Origin: Anaerocolumna jejuensis DSM 15929
Lineage (GTDB): Bacteria; Bacillota; Clostridia; Lachnospirales; Lachnospiraceae
Assembly: GCF_900142215.1 (NCBI RefSeq)
Contig: NZ_FRAC01000010.1
Location: forward strand, 186,001-250,000
Direction of reading: 5' to 3'
Length of the DNA: 64,000 nt
In this document: positions 1-7,776 of the stretch, piece by piece
Layout: each line of letters opens with the position of its first letter
Position numbering within the stretch: the stretch's first letter is position 1
The notes under the pieces: generated by a model
The model's input: only the letters and a program-made list of their open reading frames with translations
Database searches by the model: none
What the model was told of the DNA's origin: nothing
Position numbers and translations under genes: made by a program

Positions 1-36
1 TTTGCCGCAGCCGCCTGCTTTAAATTAAAAGAAAGT

Positions 37-1011
37 ATGGTAATATCTATGGCTGGAGTAAAGTATGTAAAAGCAGAAAGGGTAAAAGAAAAAAAGAATA
101 AGATAACCTGGAAAAGAATCGTGAAACAAAAGGAATTAATTTTCCTGTCCATTCCTTTTTTAATCTACGTCCTTGTATTTAATTATGTACCCATAGTAGG
201 GTGGTTAATGGCATTCCAGAATTATAAGCCCCAAAATGGTTTTCTCGGTTCTGAGTTCGTCGGAATGAAGTGGTTTAAGTTTCTCTTTGTGGACAATCCG
301 GATTTTATCAGGACAATCCGGAATACACTTGCAATGGGCATAATCAATCTGGTGCTGAGCTTTGCTTTTGCAATCGGATTTGCCCTGCTATTGAATGAAG
401 TAATACATAAGGCCCCAAAAAAGTTTGTACAGACGGTATCCTATCTCCCTCACTTTTTGTCAATGATAATCGTATGCGGGATTTTACAGGATGCACTGTC
501 CACAGATCATGGAATCATAAATGATTTTCTTATAAACCTGCATCTCTTAAAGCAGCCGGTCAACTTCTTTACCCATAAAGAATATTTCTGGTGGATTGTA
601 GGTTTTGCAAATGTATGGAAAGAAACTGGCTGGAACAGTATTATATATCTTGCCGCGATTACGGCGATTAACCCTGATTTGTACGAAGCGGCATCCATTG
701 ATGGAGCCGGCAGGCTTCGTAAAATGTTGAATATAACGTTACCGGGCATTAAGCCGACGATTTTTATCCTGCTGTTGATTAATATTGGAGGCGTTCTGAA
801 TGCCGGTTTTGAGATACAATATTTACTGTCAAATGGTCTGGTGCAAAGTGTGTCACAGACAATTGATATCTATGTACTGAAGTTTGGTATAAGTCAATGC
901 AACTATTCACTTGGTACGGCGGCTGGTATTTTTAAGAGTGTGGTGAGCATTATCCTGATTCTAATGGCAAATACTGCGGCGAAGGCAGCCGGAGAAGAGA
1001 GACTTTTCTAG
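37..1011 (+). CDS. ABC transporter permease, LplB type (CUT1 sugar uptake)
   Basis: This is an integral membrane subunit of a carbohydrate ABC importer. It has about six hydrophobic segments, starting near residue 35 (LIYVLVFNYVPIVGWLMAF). The EAA loop that docks the ATPase is seen as YEAASIDGAGRLRKM around residues 212-230. Size and N-terminal pattern match the LplB family, where the shared ATPase is usually encoded elsewhere. The ATG at 37 lacks a convincing ribosome site; ATG 49 is an alternative, and the frame stays open to the left edge, so the true start is uncertain. It ends 13 bp before the partner permease and is followed by a GH39 xylosidase, so imported xylo-oligosaccharides are the likely cargo (inference). 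Confidence 0.9.
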   Translation: MVISMAGVKYVKAERVKEKKNKITWKRIVKQKELIFLSIPFLIYVLVFNYVPIVGWLMAFQNYKPQNGFLGSEFVGMKWFKFLFVDNPDFIRTIRNTLAMGIINLVLSFAFAIGFALLLNEVIHKAPKKFVQTVSYLPHFLSMIIVCGILQDALSTDHGIINDFLINLHLLKQPVNFFTHKEYFWWIVGFANVWKETGWNSIIYLAAITAINPDLYEAASIDGAGRLRKMLNITLPGIKPTIFILLLINIGGVLNAGFEIQYLLSNGLVQSVSQTIDIYVLKFGISQCNYSLGTAAGIFKSVVSIILILMANTAAKAAGEERLF

Positions 1012-1024
1012 GGAGGTGTGGGTA

Positions 1025-1951
1025 ATGAGTACCAATAAAATGCTAAATGCCGGAAAGCGTAAAAAAATTAAACTGAAAGACTTTATCTATTATCTGATTA
1101 TCGGACTGGTTCTGGCGATCTTTGTGGTTATTACCATATATCCGATTATCAACACCCTGGCAATATCCTTAAATGATGCAATGGACAGTTTACGGGGCGG
1201 TATTTACCTCCTGCCGCGTAAATGGACCTTGAATAACTATAGTACAGTACTCCACAAGGACAGCATGATGACCGGACTGTATATTTCTGTGCTCAGAACT
1301 GTCGTGGGCACTGTTGTACAGCTTGCGGTAACGGCCCTGCTTGCCTTTGTAGTCAGCCGTAGGGATTTCGTTCTGGCGAAGCCGGTCAATATCATTTATG
1401 TACTGACAATGTATGTTAACGGCGGCCTGATTCCGGGGTTCCTGCTGAATAAAGCCCTGGGCTTTACCAACAGCTTTTGGGTCTATATTATCCCGGGCAT
1501 GGTAAGTGCCTTTAATATGCTGGTAATCCGTACCTATATGAACGGCCTGCCGGACAGCCTGGAGGAATCCGCTCAGATTGACGGTGCGGGATATTTTAAG
1601 ATATTTGTGAAGATTATCGTACCGTTGTGTAAGCCGGTATTTGCAACCGTGGCACTGTTTATCGCAGTAGGCCAGTGGAACTCCTGGTTCGATACGATGC
1701 TCTATAATAGAATGGCGGATAATCTGACTACTCTGCAATATGAACTGATGAAACTGCTGTCTTCGGTAAGCCAGCTCAGCGGGAATGCGGATACCGCAAG
1801 AGCGGCCAGCTCGGCTTCTGCCGCACAGGTAACCGTAAAATCCGTCAGAGCTGCAGCGACCATTCTGACCTGTATTCCGATTGTAGCATTGTACCCCTTT
1901 TTACAGCGTTATTTTGTAACGGGTATGACAATCGGCGGTGTAAAGGAATGA
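1025..1951 (+). CDS. ABC transporter permease, YtcP/LplC type (CUT1 sugar uptake)
   Basis: Second membrane subunit of the importer begun by the upstream gene. Six hydrophobic segments are visible, with the EAA loop LEESAQIDGAGYFKIF around residues 178-193. The C-terminus QRYFVTGMTIGGVKE is the standard ending of YtcP-type permeases. I chose ATG 1025 because GGGAGG (1011-1016) lies 8 nt upstream. A GTG at 1016 is in frame but overlaps that ribosome site. Length 308 aa is normal for the family. No binding protein is visible nearby on this side; it may lie left of the window. Confidence 0.92.
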   Translation: MSTNKMLNAGKRKKIKLKDFIYYLIIGLVLAIFVVITIYPIINTLAISLNDAMDSLRGGIYLLPRKWTLNNYSTVLHKDSMMTGLYISVLRTVVGTVVQLAVTALLAFVVSRRDFVLAKPVNIIYVLTMYVNGGLIPGFLLNKALGFTNSFWVYIIPGMVSAFNMLVIRTYMNGLPDSLEESAQIDGAGYFKIFVKIIVPLCKPVFATVALFIAVGQWNSWFDTMLYNRMADNLTTLQYELMKLLSSVSQLSGNADTARAASSASAAQVTVKSVRAAATILTCIPIVALYPFLQRYFVTGMTIGGVKE

Positions 1952-2057
1952 GGAAGCCGGCAGTCATTAGCAGGAGAAGGAGAGAAATACATATGGGCAG
2001 TTGCAGAGGGTCATTATAAACACGGAAAATATGGGTAACTGAATGGGAGGATACCAA

Positions 2058-3569
2058 ATGACAGAAAAACGTAAGTATAAGCTAAATTGCTCGGACAGGG
2101 CAGAATTTCACAACAATGCCGCATACTGTATCGGTACCGGCCGGATGAATCTGGCATTAAGGCATGAATATCACAAGCAGCTGAAAAAGGTGCAGGAGGA
2201 TATCGGTTTTTCCCATATCAGAGGTCATGGCCTGTTCTGCGATGATATGGCTGTTTATCACACCTATATGGAAGAGGGAGAAGAGAAGACAGAATATAAT
2301 TTTACCTATATCGACCTGGTTTTTGATGATTACAGGGCCCTGGGACTTAAGCCCTTTGTGGAATTGGGCTTTATGCCGGAAAAGCTGGCATCCGGGAACC
2401 AGACGGTATTTTACTGGAAGGGAAATGTTACGCCGCCTAAGGATTATGGCAAATGGGCGGAGCTGGTATCGGCAGTGATTGGGCATTGGATTGAACGCTA
2501 TGGGAGGGAAGAAGTGGCCGCCTGGCCCTTTGAGGTATGGAATGAGCCCAACCTCCCCGGTTTCTGGAAGGATGCCGATGAAAAGGAGTATTTTAAATTA
2601 TACGAAGTAACAAGCAGAGCGGTAAAGAGCTGTGACAGCAGAATCCGGGTGGGCGGACCGGCTATCTGCGGAGTGGATGACGAGCGCTGGCTGCGCTCCT
2701 TTCTGCAATTCTGCACTGTCAATCAGGTTCCCCTTGATTTTGTAACAAGGCATGCCTATGGGACAGAGGCGCCGGAAAAGGACGGACACTATCAATACCA
2801 GCGTTTAAGAACACCGGAAGCCTTTATGGAGGAGCTCAGGACCAGCCGCAGTATCATTGACAGCTTTAAGGAATATAAAGGAATGGAAATGCATATCACA
2901 GAATTCAATACCTCCTATACTCCGTTGAATCCCATACATGATACGAATTTAAATGCTGCCTATGTGGCACGTTTATTAAGTGAGATGGGAGATATTTGTG
3001 CTTCTTATTCCTATTGGACCTTTGGAGATGTTTTTGAAGAAGAGGGAGTTTCCTTTACGCCTTTTTCCGGTTGTTTCGGACTGCTGGCCAACGGTGGAAT
3101 TCCAAAACCAACTTATTGGAGCTTTGTATTTTTTAAGAAACTGAGTGACTTTGCAATATTCAAAAATGAATATGCTGTCATTACAAAGGACGGGAAGGGA
3201 GGTATCAGGGGAGTATGCTGGAATATAGCGGAGGAACAAGGGGATTTTGCCCTGACCCTGGAATTTTCGGCAGAGCTGGAAAACGGAAGCTATGCGGTGG
3301 TACAAAAGCTGGTGGACGAAGAAACCTGTAATCCTCTGAAGGCCTGGGTGGATATGGGAACACCGGCTAATCCCTCCGGGGAGGAACTGGAAGTTATAAA
3401 GGAATGTGCATTGCCCCGGGTTAAAACCAGGCGCCTTGAAGTTACGGAGGGAAGGGCAGATATTGAAATCAAACTATCTTCCAATGGAGTATGTTATTTT
3501 GAGATAACTCCCATCTACCCAAAAGCAGACAGGGGATTCCGGGTTGAATTAATCAGAGGGGCAAGGTAA
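2058..3569 (+). CDS. GH39 beta-xylosidase
   Basis: Retaining exo-beta-xylosidase releasing xylose from the non-reducing ends of xylo-oligosaccharides. The (beta/alpha)8 barrel carries the acid/base Glu163 in EVWNEPNLPGFW and the nucleophile Glu282 in MHITEFNTSYTPLNP. These positions almost match those known for GH39 XynB enzymes (about 160 and 277). A C-terminal beta-sandwich follows from about residue 370. Length 503 aa fits. There is no signal peptide, so it acts in the cytoplasm. ATG 2058 follows GGGAGG (2045-2050) by 7 nt; an upstream in-frame ATG at 2043 overlaps the ribosome site and is rejected. It probably shares a transcript with the two permeases. Confidence 0.93.
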   Translation: MTEKRKYKLNCSDRAEFHNNAAYCIGTGRMNLALRHEYHKQLKKVQEDIGFSHIRGHGLFCDDMAVYHTYMEEGEEKTEYNFTYIDLVFDDYRALGLKPFVELGFMPEKLASGNQTVFYWKGNVTPPKDYGKWAELVSAVIGHWIERYGREEVAAWPFEVWNEPNLPGFWKDADEKEYFKLYEVTSRAVKSCDSRIRVGGPAICGVDDERWLRSFLQFCTVNQVPLDFVTRHAYGTEAPEKDGHYQYQRLRTPEAFMEELRTSRSIIDSFKEYKGMEMHITEFNTSYTPLNPIHDTNLNAAYVARLLSEMGDICASYSYWTFGDVFEEEGVSFTPFSGCFGLLANGGIPKPTYWSFVFFKKLSDFAIFKNEYAVITKDGKGGIRGVCWNIAEEQGDFALTLEFSAELENGSYAVVQKLVDEETCNPLKAWVDMGTPANPSGEELEVIKECALPRVKTRRLEVTEGRADIEIKLSSNGVCYFEITPIYPKADRGFRVELIRGAR

Positions 3570-3625
3570 TAGAAAGGATACTTGCGGAAGAATAAAACCG
3601 CAGTTCCGTTTATGGAAAAAAGTAA

Positions 3626-3664
3626 GCATGCCGTAGGAAGATACAGCCACGGCATGCTCCTTTT
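3626..3664 (+). terminator. Rho-independent terminator after GH39
   Basis: Perfect 9-bp arms GCATGCCGT (3626-3634) and ACGGCATGC (3649-3657) with a 14-nt loop, then TCCTTTT. It closes the permease/GH39 transcript. Its T tail runs straight into the -35 box of the next promoter. Confidence 0.7.
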
Positions 3665-3693
3665 GACATTCTGCTGCCCGGATCAAATATTAA
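3663..3693 (+). promoter_or_regulatory. Candidate sigma-A promoter for the esterase, overlapping an ATCAAATATT motif
   Basis: TTGACA at 3663-3668. The -10 is AATATT (17-nt spacer) or TATTAA (19-nt spacer, 3688-3693). The sequence ATCAAATATT at 3682-3691 covers the -10 and is the reverse complement of a motif found upstream of other hydrolase genes in this window. A protein bound here would block rather than help the polymerase. Promoter call is by eye. Confidence 0.5.
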
Positions 3694-3716
3694 ATTAGGA
3701 ACAGAAAGGATATTAT

Positions 3717-4787
3717 ATGAAATTGCATGAATTAATGAGAATTCCCGAGGAATATAAGAAGACAGCTTTAGAGGAGCAGCAGGGAACAGTGGTTGAGGCG
3801 GCTTATCCGGTAAGCAATTACATTAACCGGTCAAGAGAATTGGTAACCGGTCAGGGAATACCGTCAGAAGAGGCAGGGCGGAAGGTTATTGCCGGAGATA
3901 GGATAGTAAAGAAGTGTAATATATATCTGCCTGCAGGCTACTGTGAGAAGGACAGTGAGGTAAAATACAATGTTTTGTATCTCCTTCATGGGGTAGGGGG
4001 CAGCCGGTCTGAATGGTTAAATGGCAACATGGACGAGGAGGGCTGGTATGTTATCTGCAATATTTTTGATAACCTCATTGCAAGGGGAGACCTTGAGCCG
4101 CTGCTGCTTGTGTTCCCCGAGGGCAGGAGTGCCTGGGATTGGGAGGACAGCAGCTTTAACCCGGAGGGAACCAATATGCTGGGCTTTTATTATCTGGACT
4201 ACGAGCTGAGATATGACCTGATTCCTTTTATCGAGACAAGGTATCATACTTACTCGGATATTCGAAAGGCTTCACCGGAAGAGCTTGCATATAACCGGCA
4301 GCATCGCGGAGTGGCAGGCCTGTCCATGGGAGGCATGCAGGTCCTGAATCTTGTACTGGGAGGAAGGCGCTGTGATGCGGAGCGTTATGCCGGTACGGAA
4401 AGTCCCTGGAATAATGGGCTGGCTCCCACTGTGAAGGCTCCCGGAATGGCAGATTTATTTGCCTATGCAGGAGCATTTTCCAATGCACCGACCTCCAGTG
4501 AGGGAAAGCTGCTGGGAAATGCTCTGGCATCGTCAAGATACTCTCTTGAGCTTCTCTACCTTACCTGCGGGGATCAGGATGGAGTGGCATACGGCGAGGG
4601 ATTCCAAAGGGCAGATACCTGCTTATATGATATGGCGGCCAATAACCTTGGAAATTACTATAAGGTAATTATAAAGAACGGCGTCCATGATTTTCAGGTA
4701 TGGAATAATGGGGCCTTTAATTTCAGCCGGCTTTGTTTTGGGAAGGGTAAGGAGTGCAGCGGAATTCTGCACAAGGCTATAATTTGA
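3717..4787 (+). CDS. CE1-like alpha/beta-hydrolase esterase (feruloyl/acetyl-xylan type)
   Basis: Predicted serine esterase that removes feruloyl or acetyl groups from xylan-derived oligosaccharides. The nucleophile elbow GLSMGG places Ser203 as catalytic serine, the oxyanion region is LYLLHGVGG near residue 90, and His324 in GVHDFQVWNNG is the likely catalytic histidine. This matches the esterase D/feruloyl esterase (CE1) fold. An N-terminal segment of about 60 residues precedes the hydrolase core. There is no signal peptide, so it should act on imported oligosaccharides. The ribosome site is weak (AGAAAGGA). The exact ester specificity cannot be read from sequence. Confidence 0.82.
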   Translation: MKLHELMRIPEEYKKTALEEQQGTVVEAAYPVSNYINRSRELVTGQGIPSEEAGRKVIAGDRIVKKCNIYLPAGYCEKDSEVKYNVLYLLHGVGGSRSEWLNGNMDEEGWYVICNIFDNLIARGDLEPLLLVFPEGRSAWDWEDSSFNPEGTNMLGFYYLDYELRYDLIPFIETRYHTYSDIRKASPEELAYNRQHRGVAGLSMGGMQVLNLVLGGRRCDAERYAGTESPWNNGLAPTVKAPGMADLFAYAGAFSNAPTSSEGKLLGNALASSRYSLELLYLTCGDQDGVAYGEGFQRADTCLYDMAANNLGNYYKVIIKNGVHDFQVWNNGAFNFSRLCFGKGKECSGILHKAII

Positions 4788-4961
4788 GTGATATCGCAAG
4801 CAGGGCATGATATGTACTGGAAATAGGAATTGTACACTTGAAAAAGGCAGTGCGGGTTTGTCCAACTGGATAAAATAGCTTGTCAGAAAGATGGGAATAG
4901 ATGTTCTGGGTGGTATGAAAATAACATCAAAAAATTATCCGTAATAATCAAATTTATATTC

Positions 4962-4990
4962 TTGAAGTTGATGAAATACATGAATATAAT
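4962..4990 (+). promoter_or_regulatory. Sigma-A promoter for the GH27 gene
   Basis: TTGAAG (4962-4967), a 17-nt spacer and a perfect TATAAT (4985-4990). The predicted start is near 4997, roughly 27 nt before the ATCAAATATT motif. Confidence 0.65.
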
Positions 4991-5043
4991 GAATTATATA
5001 GGCTATTATAAAATTTTATTTGCATCAAATATTTTCTATATGG

Positions 5044-5065
5044 AAAAGCCTTCTGGCTTTTTCTG
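5044..5065 (+). terminator. Short leader hairpin, possible attenuator
   Basis: Perfect arms AAAAGCC (5044-5050) and GGCTTTT (5055-5061) around a TTCT loop, followed by TCTG. It lies inside the GH27 leader, downstream of the promoter, so it could reduce read-through into the gene. The stem is short, so the effect may be small. Confidence 0.4.
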
Positions 5066-5209
5066 TCTGGGGAAGGTAATAAAAACAGGAGTGAAAGAAA
5101 ATTATAAAGTAAGGATGCCACATACAGATTCTTTCACCGGGTGTAGCAGGTTTCACCTGTTTAAATTGTGGCAGTATTGCAGGGTGGCCTGTAATATTAG
5201 GTGTAAGGT

Positions 5210-6502
5210 ATGAATAAGAACAAATTTGCAGTTACCCCTCCCATGGGGTGGAACAGCTATGATTATTACGATACCACGGTAAATGAAGAACAGGTCAGAG
5301 CAAATGCCGAGTACATGTCCGCCCACTTAAAGGAATACGGATGGGAGTATGTGGTAGTTGATATTGAATGGTATTCCTATGAGGCGGGAACCAGAAGAGA
5401 GCTGTATCAGTATCTTCCCTTTGGAAAGGTTGAAATTGATGAGTATTCCAGACTGCTGCCCTGCCTGGAACGTTTTCCGTCTTCGGCAGGAGGAAAGGGC
5501 TTTCAGCCCCTGGCGGACTATGTGCACAGCCTGGGCCTTAAATTTGGCATCCACATAATGCGCGGCATTCCCAGAATAGCCGCTCATACCCATGGAAAGG
5601 TTCTGGGAACTCCGGCAGGTGCCGATGAAATTGCCAATCCGTCCTCTATCTGCTGGTGGAATCCGGATATGTACGGGGTGGAGACCGAAAGAGAAGGTGC
5701 TCAGGCTTACTATGATTCCCTTTTTGAGCTCTATGCCAAATGGGGAGTGGATTTTATTAAATGTGATGATATCTGCCGCTATGATATGCCCTCTGCCAAA
5801 AAAGAGATTGAGATGCTGCATCTGGCAATCCAGAAATGCGGACGGCCCATAGTGCTCAGCCTTTCCCCGGGACCGGCATTGATTGACCAGGCCTGGTATT
5901 ATTCACAATATGCCAATATGTGGCGCATTACGGATGATTTCTGGGATAACTGGCCACACCTGGTGAATATGTTCGAGCGCTGTGAGCTTTGGCAGAAGCA
6001 TGTATCGGAAGGCTGCTACCCGGATTGTGACATGCTGCCTTTAGGGTATGTGGGCAAAGGCTTTGGGCAGGAGAGGTATACCAATTTACGGAAAGAGGAA
6101 CAGGTGACCATGATGACCCTATGGTGCCTTTTCCGTTCACCGCTGATGCTGGGAGCGGAACTGACAAAGCTGGATGACTGGACCAAGAGCCTGATTACCA
6201 ACAAAAAAGTACTGCATTTACTTTCCGGTTCCCAGGGTGCCAGGCAGATCAGGAGAACGGGAGAGCAGGCTGTCTGGTTCTCTGAGGATACACAGGAGGA
6301 TGCCTTTTATCTTGCACTGTTCAATATAAGTGACGAAAGCCTGAAAATATCGGTAAGTCCGTCAGAAATAGAGATTATGACCTTTGGAGATAAGGAGCTG
6401 GAGGAATTGTGGACCGATGATATCATTGGCGGTACCGAAGGTCCTTTTGAAGCGGAAGTGCCGGCTCATGGGGCCAGGCTGTATAAGCTGAGAAACCGGT
6501 GA
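5210..6502 (+). CDS. GH27 glycosidase, probable beta-L-arabinopyranosidase or alpha-galactosidase
   Basis: Retaining clan-D glycosidase. N-terminal TPPMGWNSYDYY, nucleophile Asp186 in DFIKCDDIC and acid/base Asp242 in WRITDDFWD identify GH27. In classical alpha-galactosidases two adjacent Asp residues bind the galactose hydroxyls; here the equivalent is Asp51-Ile52-Glu53-Trp54. Replacement of the second Asp by Ile is what I recall for the Geobacillus beta-L-arabinopyranosidase, so that activity is the better guess among arabinose genes. Length 430 aa is normal, with a C-terminal beta-sandwich from about residue 330. No signal peptide. The ribosome site (AGGTG, 6 nt upstream) is weak. Confidence 0.88.
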   Translation: MNKNKFAVTPPMGWNSYDYYDTTVNEEQVRANAEYMSAHLKEYGWEYVVVDIEWYSYEAGTRRELYQYLPFGKVEIDEYSRLLPCLERFPSSAGGKGFQPLADYVHSLGLKFGIHIMRGIPRIAAHTHGKVLGTPAGADEIANPSSICWWNPDMYGVETEREGAQAYYDSLFELYAKWGVDFIKCDDICRYDMPSAKKEIEMLHLAIQKCGRPIVLSLSPGPALIDQAWYYSQYANMWRITDDFWDNWPHLVNMFERCELWQKHVSEGCYPDCDMLPLGYVGKGFGQERYTNLRKEEQVTMMTLWCLFRSPLMLGAELTKLDDWTKSLITNKKVLHLLSGSQGARQIRRTGEQAVWFSEDTQEDAFYLALFNISDESLKISVSPSEIEIMTFGDKELEELWTDDIIGGTEGPFEAEVPAHGARLYKLRNR

Positions 6503-6564
6503 CAGGAAGGTCTGAAAAGGGGATTGGAAAAGAGGAAGAATACAGCAGATAACATATACAGGGT

Positions 6565-7437
6565 TCAGGTCCCTTGGGACTTTTCTGTGACACTATGCTG
6601 TCTCCGGTATTCTTCCGGTGTCATATGCAAAACCTTCTTGTATACCTTTGAAAAGTAATTTCTGCTGCCAAAACCGCACTTTTCCGATATTTTATGGATG
6701 GGAATATCTGTGTCTATAAGCAGTGACATGGCATGTTCGAGTCTGATGCGGGTCAGATATTGTATCAGAGTCACCCCTTTTTGCTTGTGGAACTGCCGGC
6801 TTAAGTGAGATAAGGAAACGCCAAGCTCACGGCTCATATCTTCGAGGCTTTGAGGAAGGGCATAACGGGATTGAATCCAACAGGCGGCAGCGTCCACAAG
6901 GGAAGGGGGATTTTTGTCCTGAGGGAATTCAATACTGCGAAGGAGAGCTGCCAGAAAGCGGAAGAGCCATTCGCTGTCTTCATAGGGTTCCAGCTGTTTT
7001 CCGGATTTCAAGGTATGGAAAAGTTCGTTTAAAAGAAGAATGGACGGATTTTGAGCGTCCAGATTCATAACAGGGCCGGCCAGTTCCCGGATGCGGTTAA
7101 AAAAAGGTTTAACGGCTGGGCCTTTAAAATGTATGAACAGAAAGGTCCAATGATTACCGGAGGCTTCGGCATCAGGAAGGAAGTAGCTGCCTTCATCGGG
7201 AAAAGATAAAAGAAAGGCCTTATCCTTAGTCAGCTTATAATCCCTGTCCGAAGTCCGGTAAATACCATATCCGTCCAGCGTGTATTGAAAGAGGTATCCC
7301 TCATAGTCTCTGTTTTTATTATTATAGTAATATTTTTCGTTTTGCCGCTTTTCCAAACCTAAATCCTGAATGCAGAGGGTATTTTCCGCTATTGTATTTA
7401 TATGGATAAAGCCAAAAAATCCAGTCTCAAAGTTCAT
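6565..7437 (-). CDS. AraC-family transcriptional regulator (cupin + HTH)
   Basis: One-component sugar-responsive regulator. The N-terminal half is a cupin-like sensing domain (for example SFPDEGSYFLPDA). The last 100 residues carry two helix-turn-helix units (LEDMSRELGVSLSHLSRQFHKQKG and IHKISEKCGFGSRNYFSKVYKKVLHMTPEEYRR). The start is uncertain: ATG 7437 is the most family-like, GTG 7443 has a G-run (complement of 7449-7454) at 5-nt spacing, and an upstream frame reaches 7536 through two perfect hairpins. It is divergent from the GH3 gene and convergent with GH27, both plausible targets. Confidence 0.88.
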   Translation of the reverse strand: MNFETGFFGFIHINTIAENTLCIQDLGLEKRQNEKYYYNNKNRDYEGYLFQYTLDGYGIYRTSDRDYKLTKDKAFLLSFPDEGSYFLPDAEASGNHWTFLFIHFKGPAVKPFFNRIRELAGPVMNLDAQNPSILLLNELFHTLKSGKQLEPYEDSEWLFRFLAALLRSIEFPQDKNPPSLVDAAACWIQSRYALPQSLEDMSRELGVSLSHLSRQFHKQKGVTLIQYLTRIRLEHAMSLLIDTDIPIHKISEKCGFGSRNYFSKVYKKVLHMTPEEYRRQHSVTEKSQGT

Positions 7438-7776
7438 GTCCACACTTGCCCCCCATTGCATACCGCAGACTTGTCTGCGGTACTGCCATAAATAATGGAG
7501 TGTGAAAGTGCTTTCCGCTTTCACACTACTTTTCATTTTTTAATAGTATCATAAATGGAAGGAAACGTCAAAAGCCCTCCGCTCCATTAAAAAGAACAGA
7601 ATCCGGTACAAAGCTCATGAAGGAATCAAATTCGCAATATTTGATTTAAAATGAGAAATATATGAATAGATATTTAATAGTAAATAAACTAAATTAGTAT
7701 TTGTAGCATATATTGTCTTTATTTATGTACTGGAAACAATGGAATGAAATCGTATGAAAAGATATGGAGAATGGAA
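7438..7776. other. Divergent control region between AraC and GH3
   Basis: A 339-bp gap that holds the two hairpins above and the 13-mer GCAATATTTGATT at 7634-7646. The same 13-mer occurs upstream of the GH43 gene at 11442. Here it also forms an inverted repeat AATCAAAT/ATTTGATT (7624-7646, 7-nt spacer). I see no clear sigma-A promoter for GH3. Confidence 0.55.
7461..7527 (-). other. Two perfect stem-loops in the AraC leader
   Basis: Hairpin one has arms TACCGCAGAC (7461-7470) and GTCTGCGGTA (7473-7482) with a 2-nt loop. Hairpin two has arms AGTGTGAAAG (7499-7508) and CTTTCACACT (7518-7527) with a 9-nt loop. They lie 16 nt apart just upstream of the preferred start of the minus-strand AraC gene. 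They may be operators, a structured leader or remnants of a small repeat. Confidence 0.6.

Larger units (their letters stand above)
4788..5209. other. Intergenic leader of the GH27 gene
   Basis: A 422-bp gap without a believable gene. It holds a sigma-A promoter (4962-4990), ATCAAAT (from 4948) and ATCAAATATT (5024-5033), and a short hairpin (5044-5061). A start at the promoter would leave an untranslated leader of about 210 nt. An 83-codon frame from 4962 is rejected because its start lies inside the promoter and it has no ribosome site. Confidence 0.6.

Noticed and set aside
1993..2019. Eight-codon mini frame (MGSCRGSL) between the permease and GH39
   Set aside because: AAGGAG lies 10 nt upstream, but the peptide is too short to judge and no leader-peptide logic (attenuator hairpin, codon run) is visible.
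4962..5213. 83-codon plus-strand reading frame ahead of GH27
   Set aside because: Its start codon lies inside a TTGAAG-17-TATAAT promoter, it has no ribosome site, and it overlaps the GH27 start. Composition is non-coding-like.
7536..7744. Upstream start codons for AraC (7536) and GH3 (7744)
   Set aside because: Neither has a properly spaced ribosome site; the AraC extension would translate two perfect hairpins.
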